Part shown: in pieces, positions 22,771-33,030 of the stretch
Layout of the letters: each line of letters begins with the position of its first letter
Numbering within the stretch: the stretch's first letter is position 1
Source: Sphingobacterium thalpophilum
Lineage (GTDB): Bacteria; Bacteroidota; Bacteroidia; Sphingobacteriales; Sphingobacteriaceae
Direction: 5' to 3'
DNA: 64,000 bases
Assembly (NCBI RefSeq): GCF_901482695.1
Contig: NZ_LR590484.1
Coordinates: 2,418,001 to 2,482,000 of the forward strand
Notes under the pieces: generated by a model
The model's input: only the letters and a program-made list of their open reading frames with translations
Database searches by the model: none
What the model was told of the DNA's origin: nothing
Made by a program: the position numbers and the translations under genes

Positions 22771-24984
22771 ATGTTATCATCCAAATTTAACCTATTTTGG
22801 ATTACACTATTGATGACGATAGTGTCGTGCAGGAAAGAAGCCTTTGACGCCTATTATGGAAGGCCGGATTGGCTCGCAAAACCAATTTACCAACAGCTTG
22901 ATTCGATGGGTGATTTTAAGAAGTATCTGAGTTGTATTGAATTGTCAGGTTATAAAAATACACTCGGAACTGCGGGGTCTTGGACGGTTTTTGCACCTAC
23001 CGATCAGGCCTTTGATCAATTTATGAAGGAAAATGGTTTTCCTGACGTATCGAAGATTGACGCAAAACTAGCCGAGAAAATTGTGCGTTCTTCAATGATA
23101 TATGATGGTGAGCGACTTGAAAAGCTGAACGATTATTTTTCAGCAAAAGGCTGGCAGCAAGGGTTTGCTTTCCGGCGGCGGTCTGTGTATTATGATTTTG
23201 TTGAAAAAGAGGACTTAGGGAACGGCAAAATTAGACGGTTTATCTCAACAAATCGCGGTCCTAATACGGCTTATGCAGCTACCGATAACAATAACAAGCA
23301 TATTAGTTATTTTTTTAAGGATTACATGAGCCAACGTGGTTTAGGGGCTATGGATTACCAATCATTTTATCCCAAAAGTACATACACTGGATTGAATGTC
23401 GGATCTGCTCAGATTGATCCTAAACGAAGCAATATCTCCGCCGAGAATGGTTATATACATGTCGTGGATAAAGTTTTGGTTGCGGACAAGAGTATCGATC
23501 AATACCTTCGGGAGAATTCAAATTACTCCGCCTTTAAATCAATTTTGGATTTTTTTAGTACGTATACCTACAATGCAGAGATCACGCGGAAGAATGAGGT
23601 CCTTACTGGAGAAAAGGATTCCGTATTTGTTAAGAGTTATACCGGAATTGGTTTGGCAGTCAACAACGAAAATTATTTGAAGGAAGATCCCAACGATGCA
23701 CAAACCAATAATTTCTCCATCACGGTGCCTAACAATGAGGCAGTCAGTAATTATGCTAAACGCGTATTATTAAAATATTACCCCCAAGGTACCACGTTAA
23801 AAGATGTTTTTTATACCAATCCTACTGTCTTAACAGAATTTGTAAATTCTCATCTATACAATACACAGGTGTGGCCATCGCAGTTTGCTCAAACGCAAAA
23901 CTTTGCGGGTGAATTGCCTAAAGTGACAAAGGCTAATATCAAGGAGGCAAAATTGTTGAGCAATGGCGCATTTTATGGTATAGACGCTTGTCAACAGGCC
24001 AATGTCTTTCATTCTGTCTATGGCAATGTTTTATTAGATCCCAAATATAGCTTCATGCGTCGCGCGTTAGAGCGGATCAGCATGAACCTGACACTGAAAA
24101 TCCCAACAATTCGTTACATGCTGATTTTAGTATCGGATCAAAAGCTATATGAAATGGGCTTTGATTATGATGCCTATAATACTTCCGACCCGATCCGTTT
24201 TAATGGCGGAAACGGTACACCGGAAATGCGAGAGGTGCTGATGGCTCATATTATTCCATTAGGAAATGATCCCTTGCCTGATTTATCGGGAAAAGGAATA
24301 TTGGAAAGCTATGCAGGTGAGTATGTAAAGTTTAACCAGATGAAAATGTCTTCTAGCGGAACTTTGGATGGCCCGACGGAAACACAGCAGATCCGCATTG
24401 ATTCGATCAGCATTGGAAATAATCTGTCTGGCCCATTAAACGGGGTTGCCGTATATCTGAATGGCGGTTTGACCTCATCGAATACCAATATTGGCTTCTT
24501 TCTCAAAAAAATCGGAGCCGATCAAGCATCCTCACCATTCAATGCCTTTTATCAATATCTAATTGCAAGCACACTTTATTCTGCTACGGACGGCGTTATT
24601 AAAGGAGTGGAGCTCGGGTTAAACTATACCCTATTAATTCCGAATAATGCGGCAGTCGCCAGTGCTGTTGCAAATGGGGATTTGCCAATTTCGACAGCGC
24701 CTACAGTGCAGGCAGACATCGACAAAGTAACGCGATTTATCCAGTATCATATTACACGCAACTCATTCGCGATCGATGGGAAGAAAACAGGATATTTCCA
24801 GTCGCTGTGTAAAAATGTTGAAGGTGATGCACAGTCCGTGCAGGTTTCTGTCAATCAGACGAATAAATTGCAGTTGATCGATAACCTAAATCGTACCATC
24901 GATGCTGATGTCATCGAAAGCAATCAGCTGGGTCAACGTGTACTGATTCATTCGCTCAAAGGATATTTGAAGCATGGACTGTAA
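22771..24984 (+). CDS. Multi-FAS1 (fasciclin) surface lipoprotein
   Basis: 737 residues with an SPII signal and lipobox (LLMTIVSC), so an outer-membrane lipoprotein. At least three, possibly four, fasciclin-like units can be seen. The first (about 40-235) has the H1-type block GTAGSWTVFAPTDQAFDQF and ends with NGYIHVVDKVLV; a second begins at YLRENSNYSAFKSIL; a late one carries YTLLIPNNAAVASAV and RFIQYHI. FAS1 domains mediate adhesion or ligand binding. Being the first gene of a SusCD operon, it is likely a surface glycan-binding protein, but no binding is proven for this group. It overlaps the possible early ATG of the SusC frame; the preferred SusC start lies 13 bp after its stop. Confidence 0.82.
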   Translation: MLSSKFNLFWITLLMTIVSCRKEAFDAYYGRPDWLAKPIYQQLDSMGDFKKYLSCIELSGYKNTLGTAGSWTVFAPTDQAFDQFMKENGFPDVSKIDAKLAEKIVRSSMIYDGERLEKLNDYFSAKGWQQGFAFRRRSVYYDFVEKEDLGNGKIRRFISTNRGPNTAYAATDNNNKHISYFFKDYMSQRGLGAMDYQSFYPKSTYTGLNVGSAQIDPKRSNISAENGYIHVVDKVLVADKSIDQYLRENSNYSAFKSILDFFSTYTYNAEITRKNEVLTGEKDSVFVKSYTGIGLAVNNENYLKEDPNDAQTNNFSITVPNNEAVSNYAKRVLLKYYPQGTTLKDVFYTNPTVLTEFVNSHLYNTQVWPSQFAQTQNFAGELPKVTKANIKEAKLLSNGAFYGIDACQQANVFHSVYGNVLLDPKYSFMRRALERISMNLTLKIPTIRYMLILVSDQKLYEMGFDYDAYNTSDPIRFNGGNGTPEMREVLMAHIIPLGNDPLPDLSGKGILESYAGEYVKFNQMKMSSSGTLDGPTETQQIRIDSISIGNNLSGPLNGVAVYLNGGLTSSNTNIGFFLKKIGADQASSPFNAFYQYLIASTLYSATDGVIKGVELGLNYTLLIPNNAAVASAVANGDLPISTAPTVQADIDKVTRFIQYHITRNSFAIDGKKTGYFQSLCKNVEGDAQSVQVSVNQTNKLQLIDNLNRTIDADVIESNQLGQRVLIHSLKGYLKHGL

Positions 24985-24997
24985 TCTAACCGAATTT

Positions 24998-27900
24998 ATG
25001 ATGAAACAGATAAGGAATTTAATTTTAATTGGTATCGTGTTGCTGGTTTTCTGTGGCGGAAAAACATATGCGCAGACCAATGGTATTTTACTGACAGGTA
25101 AGGTGACGGAAAAAGGAACAAAACAGCCAGTCGCTGGGGCAACCGTTGTCTTAAAAGATAATGATAACCGCACAATTGTCGGAACGACCACAGATGTTGA
25201 GGGCAACTATAGCCTTAGAACTCAAATGAAAGGCTTGAAACTATCGGTCTCCTACACGGGGTATAAATCTTCGGCTGCGATCGTTGTAGGAGATAGGAAA
25301 ACGATCAATGTGCAGATTGAATCGACAAATAATGTGATTGATGAGGTTGTTATCTCAAAGTCTAAACCCATCAATGACGGAACTGGCATGGGGATTTCGA
25401 AGGAACGCAATACAGCCGCTATTTCAACGATTAGCATGGATGAACTTTCCGAAATGCAATCTGTATCTGTCGATCAAGCGTTGCAGGGAAGGCTGCCGGG
25501 AGTTGATATCACGACAGTATCGGGCGATCCCGGAGCAGGCATGCAGATCCGGATTCGCGGTACTTCTTCTTTAAATGGGGCAACCGACCCATTAATTGTA
25601 GTTGATGGAATGCCTTATGATATTACCATTCCGGACGATTTCAACTTCGCGACTTCTGATGATAATGCCTATGGACAGCTTCTAAATATTGCTCCATCAG
25701 ATATTCAGGACATCTCGGTATTGAAAGATGCAGCCGCAACCGCTGTTTGGGGATCTCGAGGAGCAAATGGGGTATTGGTTATTACAACGAAACGTGGAAC
25801 CATAAGCGCTCCTACATTGGGATATACTTTCAAGGGATCTATATCCAAGCAACCTGAATCTATTCCACTATTGAATGGAGATCAGTACTCCACGCTGTTA
25901 TCCGAAGAATTTTATAATGCAGGTAAGGTCTTTTCAACGACAGACAATGCCCAGCAATTCCAGTACGATCCGAACAATACCTATATTTATCACAATTATA
26001 GTAATAATTCCAACTGGGTAGATGCCATTACGCAATTGGGCTATTTTCATGATCATAACCTGCAGGTGCGTGGAGGCGGTGAAAAAGCACGTTATTTAGC
26101 TTCAATCGGTTACTTTAATCAAGAAGGAACAACTATTGGAACAGGTCTAAACCGTCTATCTGCCCGGATCAATCTGGATTATGTGGTTTCAGAGCGCATT
26201 GGTTTCCAATCTGACGTCTCTTATACCCACGTTGACAATGATAATCTTTATCATTCCAATGTACGGGATATTGCCTATCGCAAGATGCCAAATCAGGCCA
26301 TTTGGGAATATGATGAATATGGCAACCTAACTGGAAATCTATTTAACCCTTCTTCTTCAGCACAAGGGTTTTATCCTACTACTTATAATCCGCTTTCTAT
26401 GGTTCAAAATGCGGTCGGTAAACAATTAGGGGACATTCTACAGACACGGTTTAATATAGATTACAAGTTAATCCCGAATACATTGCGATTTGTGAGTACC
26501 ATGGCATTAAATATTAGAAATAACAAGACCAAACTCTTTCTACCTCAGTTGGCCACAGGTCGGCCTTTTACGGAAAATACGGTGAATAGAGCATCGGATT
26601 CCGACTTGGATGAGTTTTCGCTGAGTACAAATACCAGGCTTTTATATACACCTGCATTGGGAGACAACCACCAGCTTACAGCCAATCTATCCTTTTTAAC
26701 ATCAGACTATCGCTATACGATCCAAGGACTGAGTTCGACAAATACGGCATCATCCTATCTGCAGGATCCAAGTGTACCGTCGCGGACCTTAACCGGCGAC
26801 GCTAAATCTGTAACGACACAATCTCGCTCAATCGGAGCCTTAATCCAGGCGAATTATATGCTCAACAAGAAATATGTTTTTGCCGCAAGTCTGCGTGGTG
26901 ATGGCAACTCAAAATTTGGTCCTGATAATCGATATGGACTATTTCCTGCTTTTTCTGCCGCTTGGCAGATCGGAAGGGAAAATTTCTTAAAAGATGTAAA
27001 AGCCATCAAAGATATCAAGTTAAGGGCGAGCTGGGGCCGTAGCGGTAATGCGCCTCGACGTGATTATACTTATATCAATGTATATAGCACCAATGATTAT
27101 GCTTATTTGGATGAAAACGGCGTGTATTCAAAAAATATAGAGTTGTCCGACTTAAAATGGGAAACGGTGACACAGCAGAATTTAGGTATGGATGTCGAGA
27201 TGCTTGACTACCGTTTGATGTTTGGAGGGGAAATCTATAAAAATAGAACAACGGATCTGATGATGGACAATATTCAGATTCCAACCTATACTGGATATAA
27301 TGGACTGGCTATGAATGTTGGTACAATGGATAATGATGGCTGGGAAGCAAATTTTACCGTGGTGCCCATTCGTAATAAAAAATGGGATGTCAGTTTTACG
27401 TTCAATATTGCACACAATCAAAATGTGATCCGCGAGATATCACCACTTTATCCCCGCGAAAATGCCAGATCATCTTTAAAGAATAAAACATTCTTCACCT
27501 ATTTCCAGGAGAATAATCCTTATGGATCTTTCTATGGGTTTCGCTACTTGGGCGTTTACAAAGATCAGGAAGCCACAATTGCAAAAGACGCACAGGGAAA
27601 TGCTATTGTGAGTCCCGATGGTGAGACCATCTATATGCGTTTTAATTATCCTACAGTCGATTATGTTTTCCAAGCGGGCGATGCGATGTATGAAGATATC
27701 AACCACGATGGTGTAATTGATCAAAAGGATATTGTGTATTTAGGCAATAGCAATCCGAAGCTTACGGGAGGTTTTGGATTTAATGTGGGATATAATAAAC
27801 GTTTGAAATTAAGTGCCTTCTTTAACTATAGACAAGGGTCTCAAATTATTAATGGAACCAAAATGAATACGACTGATATGCTTGGGTATAATAACCAAAG

Positions 27901-28255
27901 TACGGCCGTTTTGCGCAGATGGCGAAAGGATGGTGATGTGACGGATATTCCACGTGCCTTATTTGGAACCGGATATAATTCTTTGGGATCAAGCCGATAT
28001 GTCGAGGATGCTTCATTCTTACGACTTCGTACAGTGACCTTAAAGTATGATTTTGCAAAAGAATTCTTACAGCGGTTTCATATCGAGGGGCTTGGAGCTT
28101 ATCTGACCGTAGAAAACATATTTACGCTAACGAAGTATACGGGTCAAGATCCTGATGTGGCCGTAAAGTTAAAGGACGCATTTACTGTGTTAATGGATAA
28201 TTCAATGACACCGCCACTAAAAACAGTTACACTAGGTATTACAGCACGTTTTTAA
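24998..28255 (+). CDS. SusC-like TonB-dependent outer-membrane transporter (pair 1)
   Basis: 1085 residues from the double ATG at 24998/25001; the frame's earlier ATG at 24974 lies within the previous gene. After the signal peptide (cut near TYAQ) comes a CarboxypepD_reg-like domain (LTGKVTEKGTKQPVAGATVVLKD, split here as GKVTEKGTKQPVAGATV), then the plug with IRIRGTSSLNGATDPLIVVDG and the SusC signature ISVLKDAAATAVWGSRGANG, then a 22-strand barrel ending in TLGITARF with the usual C-terminal aromatic residue. It imports oligosaccharides across the outer membrane, powered by TonB. The SusD partner follows 9 bp downstream. No N-terminal STN domain, so signalling through an ECF sigma/anti-sigma pair is unlikely. 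Confidence 0.93.
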   Translation: MMKQIRNLILIGIVLLVFCGGKTYAQTNGILLTGKVTEKGTKQPVAGATVVLKDNDNRTIVGTTTDVEGNYSLRTQMKGLKLSVSYTGYKSSAAIVVGDRKTINVQIESTNNVIDEVVISKSKPINDGTGMGISKERNTAAISTISMDELSEMQSVSVDQALQGRLPGVDITTVSGDPGAGMQIRIRGTSSLNGATDPLIVVDGMPYDITIPDDFNFATSDDNAYGQLLNIAPSDIQDISVLKDAAATAVWGSRGANGVLVITTKRGTISAPTLGYTFKGSISKQPESIPLLNGDQYSTLLSEEFYNAGKVFSTTDNAQQFQYDPNNTYIYHNYSNNSNWVDAITQLGYFHDHNLQVRGGGEKARYLASIGYFNQEGTTIGTGLNRLSARINLDYVVSERIGFQSDVSYTHVDNDNLYHSNVRDIAYRKMPNQAIWEYDEYGNLTGNLFNPSSSAQGFYPTTYNPLSMVQNAVGKQLGDILQTRFNIDYKLIPNTLRFVSTMALNIRNNKTKLFLPQLATGRPFTENTVNRASDSDLDEFSLSTNTRLLYTPALGDNHQLTANLSFLTSDYRYTIQGLSSTNTASSYLQDPSVPSRTLTGDAKSVTTQSRSIGALIQANYMLNKKYVFAASLRGDGNSKFGPDNRYGLFPAFSAAWQIGRENFLKDVKAIKDIKLRASWGRSGNAPRRDYTYINVYSTNDYAYLDENGVYSKNIELSDLKWETVTQQNLGMDVEMLDYRLMFGGEIYKNRTTDLMMDNIQIPTYTGYNGLAMNVGTMDNDGWEANFTVVPIRNKKWDVSFTFNIAHNQNVIREISPLYPRENARSSLKNKTFFTYFQENNPYGSFYGFRYLGVYKDQEATIAKDAQGNAIVSPDGETIYMRFNYPTVDYVFQAGDAMYEDINHDGVIDQKDIVYLGNSNPKLTGGFGFNVGYNKRLKLSAFFNYRQGSQIINGTKMNTTDMLGYNNQSTAVLRRWRKDGDVTDIPRALFGTGYNSLGSSRYVEDASFLRLRTVTLKYDFAKEFLQRFHIEGLGAYLTVENIFTLTKYTGQDPDVAVKLKDAFTVLMDNSMTPPLKTVTLGITARF

Positions 28256-28264
28256 AAAAAGGTT

Positions 28265-29722
28265 ATGAAAAGAACAATCTTATGGAGTTTAGTTGCTGCG
28301 GGAAGCATTTTACTCAATTCTTGTAATAAATGGCTGGATTTACAGCCGCAGGATGGAATAACCCGTGCAGAATTTTGGAAAACAAAGGAGGATGTCCATG
28401 CTGCCTTAATTGGCATCTATTCTTCCCTTAATTCGGGACCTGTTGAACAACAATTGTTCACTTGGGGTGAACTTAGAGCCGATTTAGTTGGGTTGACAAG
28501 TTATGCAAGTGACGACAACCGCTTGGTAAAGAATTATAATATTTTAAGCACAAATGTAATCGCGGATTGGAGTGCTGTCTATACCGCAATAAATAATTGT
28601 AACCTTTTGATTGATTACGCAGGTCAGGCAAAGCAGGCCGATCCCACTTTTACTGATGCCGAATACAATACCGACTTGGGAGAAGCATTGGCAGTCCGCA
28701 GCTTTTTGTATTTCTATTTAGTACGCACTTTTCGGGATATTCCCTTAAAATTAAAAGGCACGTCGAAAGATACAGACATTGTTTCCGTAGGACAATCCAA
28801 CGCAGATGAGGTGCTCAAGCAAATTGAGAAGGATCTCTTGCAGGCACTGGACTGGGTGCCCGAATATCATGTAAGTAGTACGGTTTATAATGCAATAAAT
28901 GCGGGCCGGGTAACACGCCCAGCAGTGCGCGCAATGCTGGCCGACGTATATCTATGGATGGAGCAATATGATAAAGTGGAAGAACAAACTGCAAAAATTT
29001 TAGAAACTGGTCGGTATCGTTTAATGGGTGTTGCACTGCCTGAAATTTTTGATGGAGGCACTATGGAAACTATTTGGGAGCTAAGCCATAAAAATTCGAG
29101 GGAGAATTTCATGTACAATCTGGCGGCGATTGCACGCAGGCCTTATACTGCCAATGTGGAAATCTTGAATAATGAGATCTTTCCCTCCAACGAAGGGACG
29201 GATATCGATTTATTCGATAGCCGCGGCGAAGGTATGCTGTATGGCGTGTCTGGAGATATACGAAAATATGGTACAGAATCACCAAGTTACTACAACTTTC
29301 AATTGTATCGGATCTCTGACGTCATGTTGATGCGGGCAGAAGCATTGGCGGAGCTAGGGCGAGGGACGGAAGCATTGGCACTTCTTGAGGATTTGCGAAG
29401 CAATCGTAAAGCCATAAAAGCTACGGATCCGAATATTGAAGCGACCGATTTGGAAGGAATCATCCTATTCGTCTTCGCCGAGCGTGCACGTGAACTGACT
29501 TTCGAAGGTAAACGTTGGTTTGACCTTTTGCGCTTGGCGAAGAAGGATAATTACGCTAACATCAATGTGCTAGTGGACCTTGTGACCAAAGTTGTGGATG
29601 CCAACGTACGCCAATCCGCCATGAACAAAGTGCGGGATGTAGACAGCCATTATCTTCCCATTTTGGAAACTGAACTCTTCAAAGACAAACAGTTGAAGCA
29701 AAACCCATTTTACCTAAAATAG
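28265..29722 (+). CDS. SusD-like surface glycan-binding lipoprotein (pair 1)
   Basis: 485 residues with lipobox ILLNSC. TPR-like helical core; the conserved C-terminal RagB/SusD blocks are QLYRISDVMLMRAEALAELG and RARELTFEGKRWFDLLRLAK. It forms the lid on its SusC partner and captures oligosaccharides at the cell surface. It stands immediately after SusC pair 1 and 6 bp before a FAS1 lipoprotein gene. Confidence 0.92.
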   Translation: MKRTILWSLVAAGSILLNSCNKWLDLQPQDGITRAEFWKTKEDVHAALIGIYSSLNSGPVEQQLFTWGELRADLVGLTSYASDDNRLVKNYNILSTNVIADWSAVYTAINNCNLLIDYAGQAKQADPTFTDAEYNTDLGEALAVRSFLYFYLVRTFRDIPLKLKGTSKDTDIVSVGQSNADEVLKQIEKDLLQALDWVPEYHVSSTVYNAINAGRVTRPAVRAMLADVYLWMEQYDKVEEQTAKILETGRYRLMGVALPEIFDGGTMETIWELSHKNSRENFMYNLAAIARRPYTANVEILNNEIFPSNEGTDIDLFDSRGEGMLYGVSGDIRKYGTESPSYYNFQLYRISDVMLMRAEALAELGRGTEALALLEDLRSNRKAIKATDPNIEATDLEGIILFVFAERARELTFEGKRWFDLLRLAKKDNYANINVLVDLVTKVVDANVRQSAMNKVRDVDSHYLPILETELFKDKQLKQNPFYLK

Positions 29723-29728
29723 ATCGTT

Positions 29729-31534
29729 ATGAAAAGAAATTTTAGAAAACAATATTGGCTGGTAGAGACATGGTTTGTCCTATTTGTTGCGCTTATATTT
29801 TCCTGTCAAAAGGAGAAATATCGAATTTCAACCACAGATGAAGTTAATATTACCGGCTATTTGGAAGCACATGAAACCGATTACTCCTTATTGACCGAAA
29901 TCTTATACCGTTCGAAAACGGCAGGATATCTTGGTGCGTATGGTACTTACACACTTTTCGCACCTAATAATGAGAGTATTAACGCCTGGATCAAAGACAA
30001 TGGAAGAACTGCATTGAGTGATTTTACAGATGCACAGCTATTGGATTTTGTCAAATACCATGTGGTTAGGGATACGGTAGGTAGCACGCGTTTTACCGAT
30101 GGCAAAATCAAAACAGCGAGTTTACTGGGAGAATATTTATACACAGATGTGCAAAATGGGGTTTATCGAGTTAACAAATCTGCAAAAATTATTAGGTCCA
30201 ATATTAGCTGTGGTAACGGTATTATCCACTCCATCGATAAAGTATTAGTCCCACCGGCACAGAGTCTTGCTGAATTAATTGAGAGCAACCCACGTTATTC
30301 CATATTTGCCCGGGCCTTGAAAGAAACCGGATTTTATGATACATTATCTTATCAACGTGGGCAAACTGTCGAAGAGGGTAAACGTTTTCAGACCGCTATT
30401 GTTGAGTCCGACTCCGTTCTGCAGCTGCAGGGGATCAAAAGTTATGCAGACATGAAAGCCGCTTATTCACAGACTGGTGATGTAAAAAACCATAAAGATA
30501 GTTTATGGTTATATGTAGCCTATCATTTAAGCAACGATATTAAGTTTTTGGAAGATATCGTTGCTGCAAATACGATCTATACGTTGGCACCGAAAGAGAT
30601 TATTTCGACCAAATTATTAGGTGCACAGATCTTATTGAATGATGATGTGTTTAATGGGGTTCATGAAGCGGGAGCTGAAATCAATAGAGTACAGAGTGAT
30701 GTGTTGGCATCCAATGGCGTGCTACATGAGGCAAAACAAACCTTTAAGATTAAGGTGCGCCAGCAGGTGCCTGTATATTTTGATATTGCCACTTCTCCGG
30801 AGTTGACAAATGCATTGGGAAGCACCTATTTGAACAGTAATAAGGCATTGGTGGCCAATGGTGCGACGATAGCCAATTCTTTTGCTTTCAATAGCTTAAC
30901 GGTTTCGACCATTGGTACGAATGGATATTACTATTATAAAGCCTTAGAAACGAAGCGCCCTTATGCAAATGGCGACCTCCTGAGCCTTTCACTTTGTGCG
31001 AATAATAGTGCGCGGGCAAAATGGATCGAATTTAAGACACCTTATCTCGTAAAAGGCCGGTATAAAGTATGGGTTTGCTATGCCCAACATGGAGATGCGC
31101 CTGAGATCCAGGCGACGTTCAATCCCGGAAAAGGGGATGAACAAATCCTGCCCAATACGATCATATTGAATCAAAATCTGACCGCGTCCGGTGTCAGTGA
31201 CCTCGCGAATCCAAATGCGGACAATCTGATGCTGGCGCAGGGGTACAAGCGTTATATGGCAACAGTAGGCGATTACAATGCGAATAACATTACGGGAGGG
31301 CTTAAACCCAAATCCGGTAGTGAAGCTTCATTGAACGTTGGCCGGTTGGCCGGGATTATCAATGTAGAGACGACTGATCGACATATCATCCGTTTTGAAG
31401 CGATCAAAGATAAGAAGTGTGGTAGCAATACGGTCTATCTGGATATGATTCAATTTATCCCCGCAGATGATCTCGAACAGAATTATCCTAGATTTCATCA
31501 AATTTCAGGTGAACTTTTTTATAGACCAAAATAA
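29729..31534 (+). CDS. FAS1 lipoprotein with C-terminal beta-sandwich
   Basis: 601 residues; signal with lipobox ALIFSC. Two fasciclin-like units: about 35-175 (GAYGTYTLFAPNNESINAW, NGIIHSIDKVLV) and about 180-345 (NPRYSIFARALKETGFYDTL, SNGVLHEAKQTF). From about residue 355 a beta-sandwich domain begins (VYFDIATSPEL..., later KYKVWVCYAQ-like strand and VYLDMIQFIP), which resembles the DUF5108-type domain seen after FAS1 units in other Bacteroidota and could be a carbohydrate-binding module. Lies between SusD pair 1 and another FAS1 lipoprotein. Inferred surface glycan-binding accessory. Confidence 0.78.
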   Translation: MKRNFRKQYWLVETWFVLFVALIFSCQKEKYRISTTDEVNITGYLEAHETDYSLLTEILYRSKTAGYLGAYGTYTLFAPNNESINAWIKDNGRTALSDFTDAQLLDFVKYHVVRDTVGSTRFTDGKIKTASLLGEYLYTDVQNGVYRVNKSAKIIRSNISCGNGIIHSIDKVLVPPAQSLAELIESNPRYSIFARALKETGFYDTLSYQRGQTVEEGKRFQTAIVESDSVLQLQGIKSYADMKAAYSQTGDVKNHKDSLWLYVAYHLSNDIKFLEDIVAANTIYTLAPKEIISTKLLGAQILLNDDVFNGVHEAGAEINRVQSDVLASNGVLHEAKQTFKIKVRQQVPVYFDIATSPELTNALGSTYLNSNKALVANGATIANSFAFNSLTVSTIGTNGYYYYKALETKRPYANGDLLSLSLCANNSARAKWIEFKTPYLVKGRYKVWVCYAQHGDAPEIQATFNPGKGDEQILPNTIILNQNLTASGVSDLANPNADNLMLAQGYKRYMATVGDYNANNITGGLKPKSGSEASLNVGRLAGIINVETTDRHIIRFEAIKDKKCGSNTVYLDMIQFIPADDLEQNYPRFHQISGELFYRPK

Positions 31535-31548
31535 CAGGATACACAACT

Positions 31549-33015
31549 ATGAAAGCTATAATTTATAAAATTTACCTGGTCGTATTGGGCATGTGTTTAC
31601 TGTCTGCTTGTTCCAAAAATTGGGAGAATCATTTTGGTGGAAACGATGCCGATGCCCAAAGAAACCTGTATGAGATTGTTGCAGAACATGCCGAGTTTTC
31701 AACTTTTATGGACCTGCTCAATAAATCGGGCTATGGTGAATCGTTGAAAGCGTCGAAAAACTATACCTTGATAGTACCAACCAATGAGGCAATTGCAGCA
31801 GTGCAGGATCAATATAATTTCTCCGACACAGCAGTGATCAAGAGTTTTGTGGGCTACCATATTATCAATTCGGTCTATAATGTGAATTCAGGAGCTGATA
31901 CTGTAAAGGCATTAAACTTTCGTAATAAATATGTGGAGTTTACACAAGGCACATTTGATGGTGTCGAACCTATTCAGAGTAATCTGGTCGCGAGCAATGG
32001 ACTGTACCATGTGGTAGGTCGCCCCTTAAAGCCTCTTCAGAATATATTTAATATTGTACAAACTCTTTTTGCGGATACTAAACAAGTTGAGGCTGTAAAT
32101 TCCTTTGATACAGTCTCCATAGAGGGCGATATTATGCATTACAAGTTTAGCCCGGTCTGGTATACGGAGGTCCGTCGCAATATGACGACCGAAAATAAGA
32201 AACATACCTATTTCGTGGTGGACGATGAAAATTTTGAGACTGAGTATACAAAGTTAAGACCCTTTTACGCAACATCTTATGAAGAAGGCAACACCAATCG
32301 TCCTGACAGTACGACTACTTTTTTTGCTAAAAAGGCTTTATTGCGCGATTTTATTGTGGAGGGAGAATTGGGGACAGATCAACTTACAAATAATCTGATT
32401 TCAATAGCGGGAACCAAATTTAGTCTTGACCCAGCAAATATTATCTCGCGGACAAAGGCCAGTAATGGGGTTGTTTATCGTGTGAAGCGACTTGAGTTTG
32501 CACTAGCGGATCAGATTAAGGAAATCAAGGTATTGGGAATAAGCCCAGTGGGTTATAAGCAGACGGATAAGCGCTCAAATACCTTTTTCAGGGAAAAGCG
32601 CGATAATGAAGGAAACCCTTACAATGATATTGAAGTATATGATCATAAGGTGACTTCCTTTTATGTGAAGTACCGCGCCACAGGGATGAACGTTGTTAAA
32701 TATAAAGTATACGGACGAGCAATTATGGGACTGGCAGGTGATCCACAGACGGCTGCGTTTATCCAATATGTTCACTTCTTTGATTCGAAACTCGTATCGC
32801 TTAATGAGGTTGATTTATACAAACGTTCAATCGTCAATAATCTGGGAGCAAACGATACCCGAATGACATTTGATGTACAGCCGCTCAATCATGGAGAGGT
32901 TTACTTAGGGGAGGTGACACAAGACCAATATGGGAATCTGCCTTTGCTTGTTATGAGCAATGGTACTGGCCCCATTATTTTAGAATACCTCCGATTCGTA
33001 CCGATTATTCAATAA
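31549..33015 (+). CDS. FAS1 lipoprotein, shorter form
   Basis: 488 residues with lipobox LLSACSKN. Two fasciclin-like units (ASKNYTLIVPTNEAIAAV with SNGLYHVVGRPL; then a more divergent unit ending SNGVVYRVKRLEF) are followed by a C-terminal beta domain (YKVYGRAIMG ... ILEYLRFVPI) that has the same final strand pattern as the previous protein's VYLDMIQFIP. The two are therefore probably divergent duplicates. It starts 14 bp after the preceding gene and ends 15 bp before SusC pair 2. Function unknown; surface binding is inferred from position. Confidence 0.78.
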   Translation: MKAIIYKIYLVVLGMCLLSACSKNWENHFGGNDADAQRNLYEIVAEHAEFSTFMDLLNKSGYGESLKASKNYTLIVPTNEAIAAVQDQYNFSDTAVIKSFVGYHIINSVYNVNSGADTVKALNFRNKYVEFTQGTFDGVEPIQSNLVASNGLYHVVGRPLKPLQNIFNIVQTLFADTKQVEAVNSFDTVSIEGDIMHYKFSPVWYTEVRRNMTTENKKHTYFVVDDENFETEYTKLRPFYATSYEEGNTNRPDSTTTFFAKKALLRDFIVEGELGTDQLTNNLISIAGTKFSLDPANIISRTKASNGVVYRVKRLEFALADQIKEIKVLGISPVGYKQTDKRSNTFFREKRDNEGNPYNDIEVYDHKVTSFYVKYRATGMNVVKYKVYGRAIMGLAGDPQTAAFIQYVHFFDSKLVSLNEVDLYKRSIVNNLGANDTRMTFDVQPLNHGEVYLGEVTQDQYGNLPLLVMSNGTGPIILEYLRFVPIIQ

Positions 33016-33030
33016 CAAAGTATAAACGAA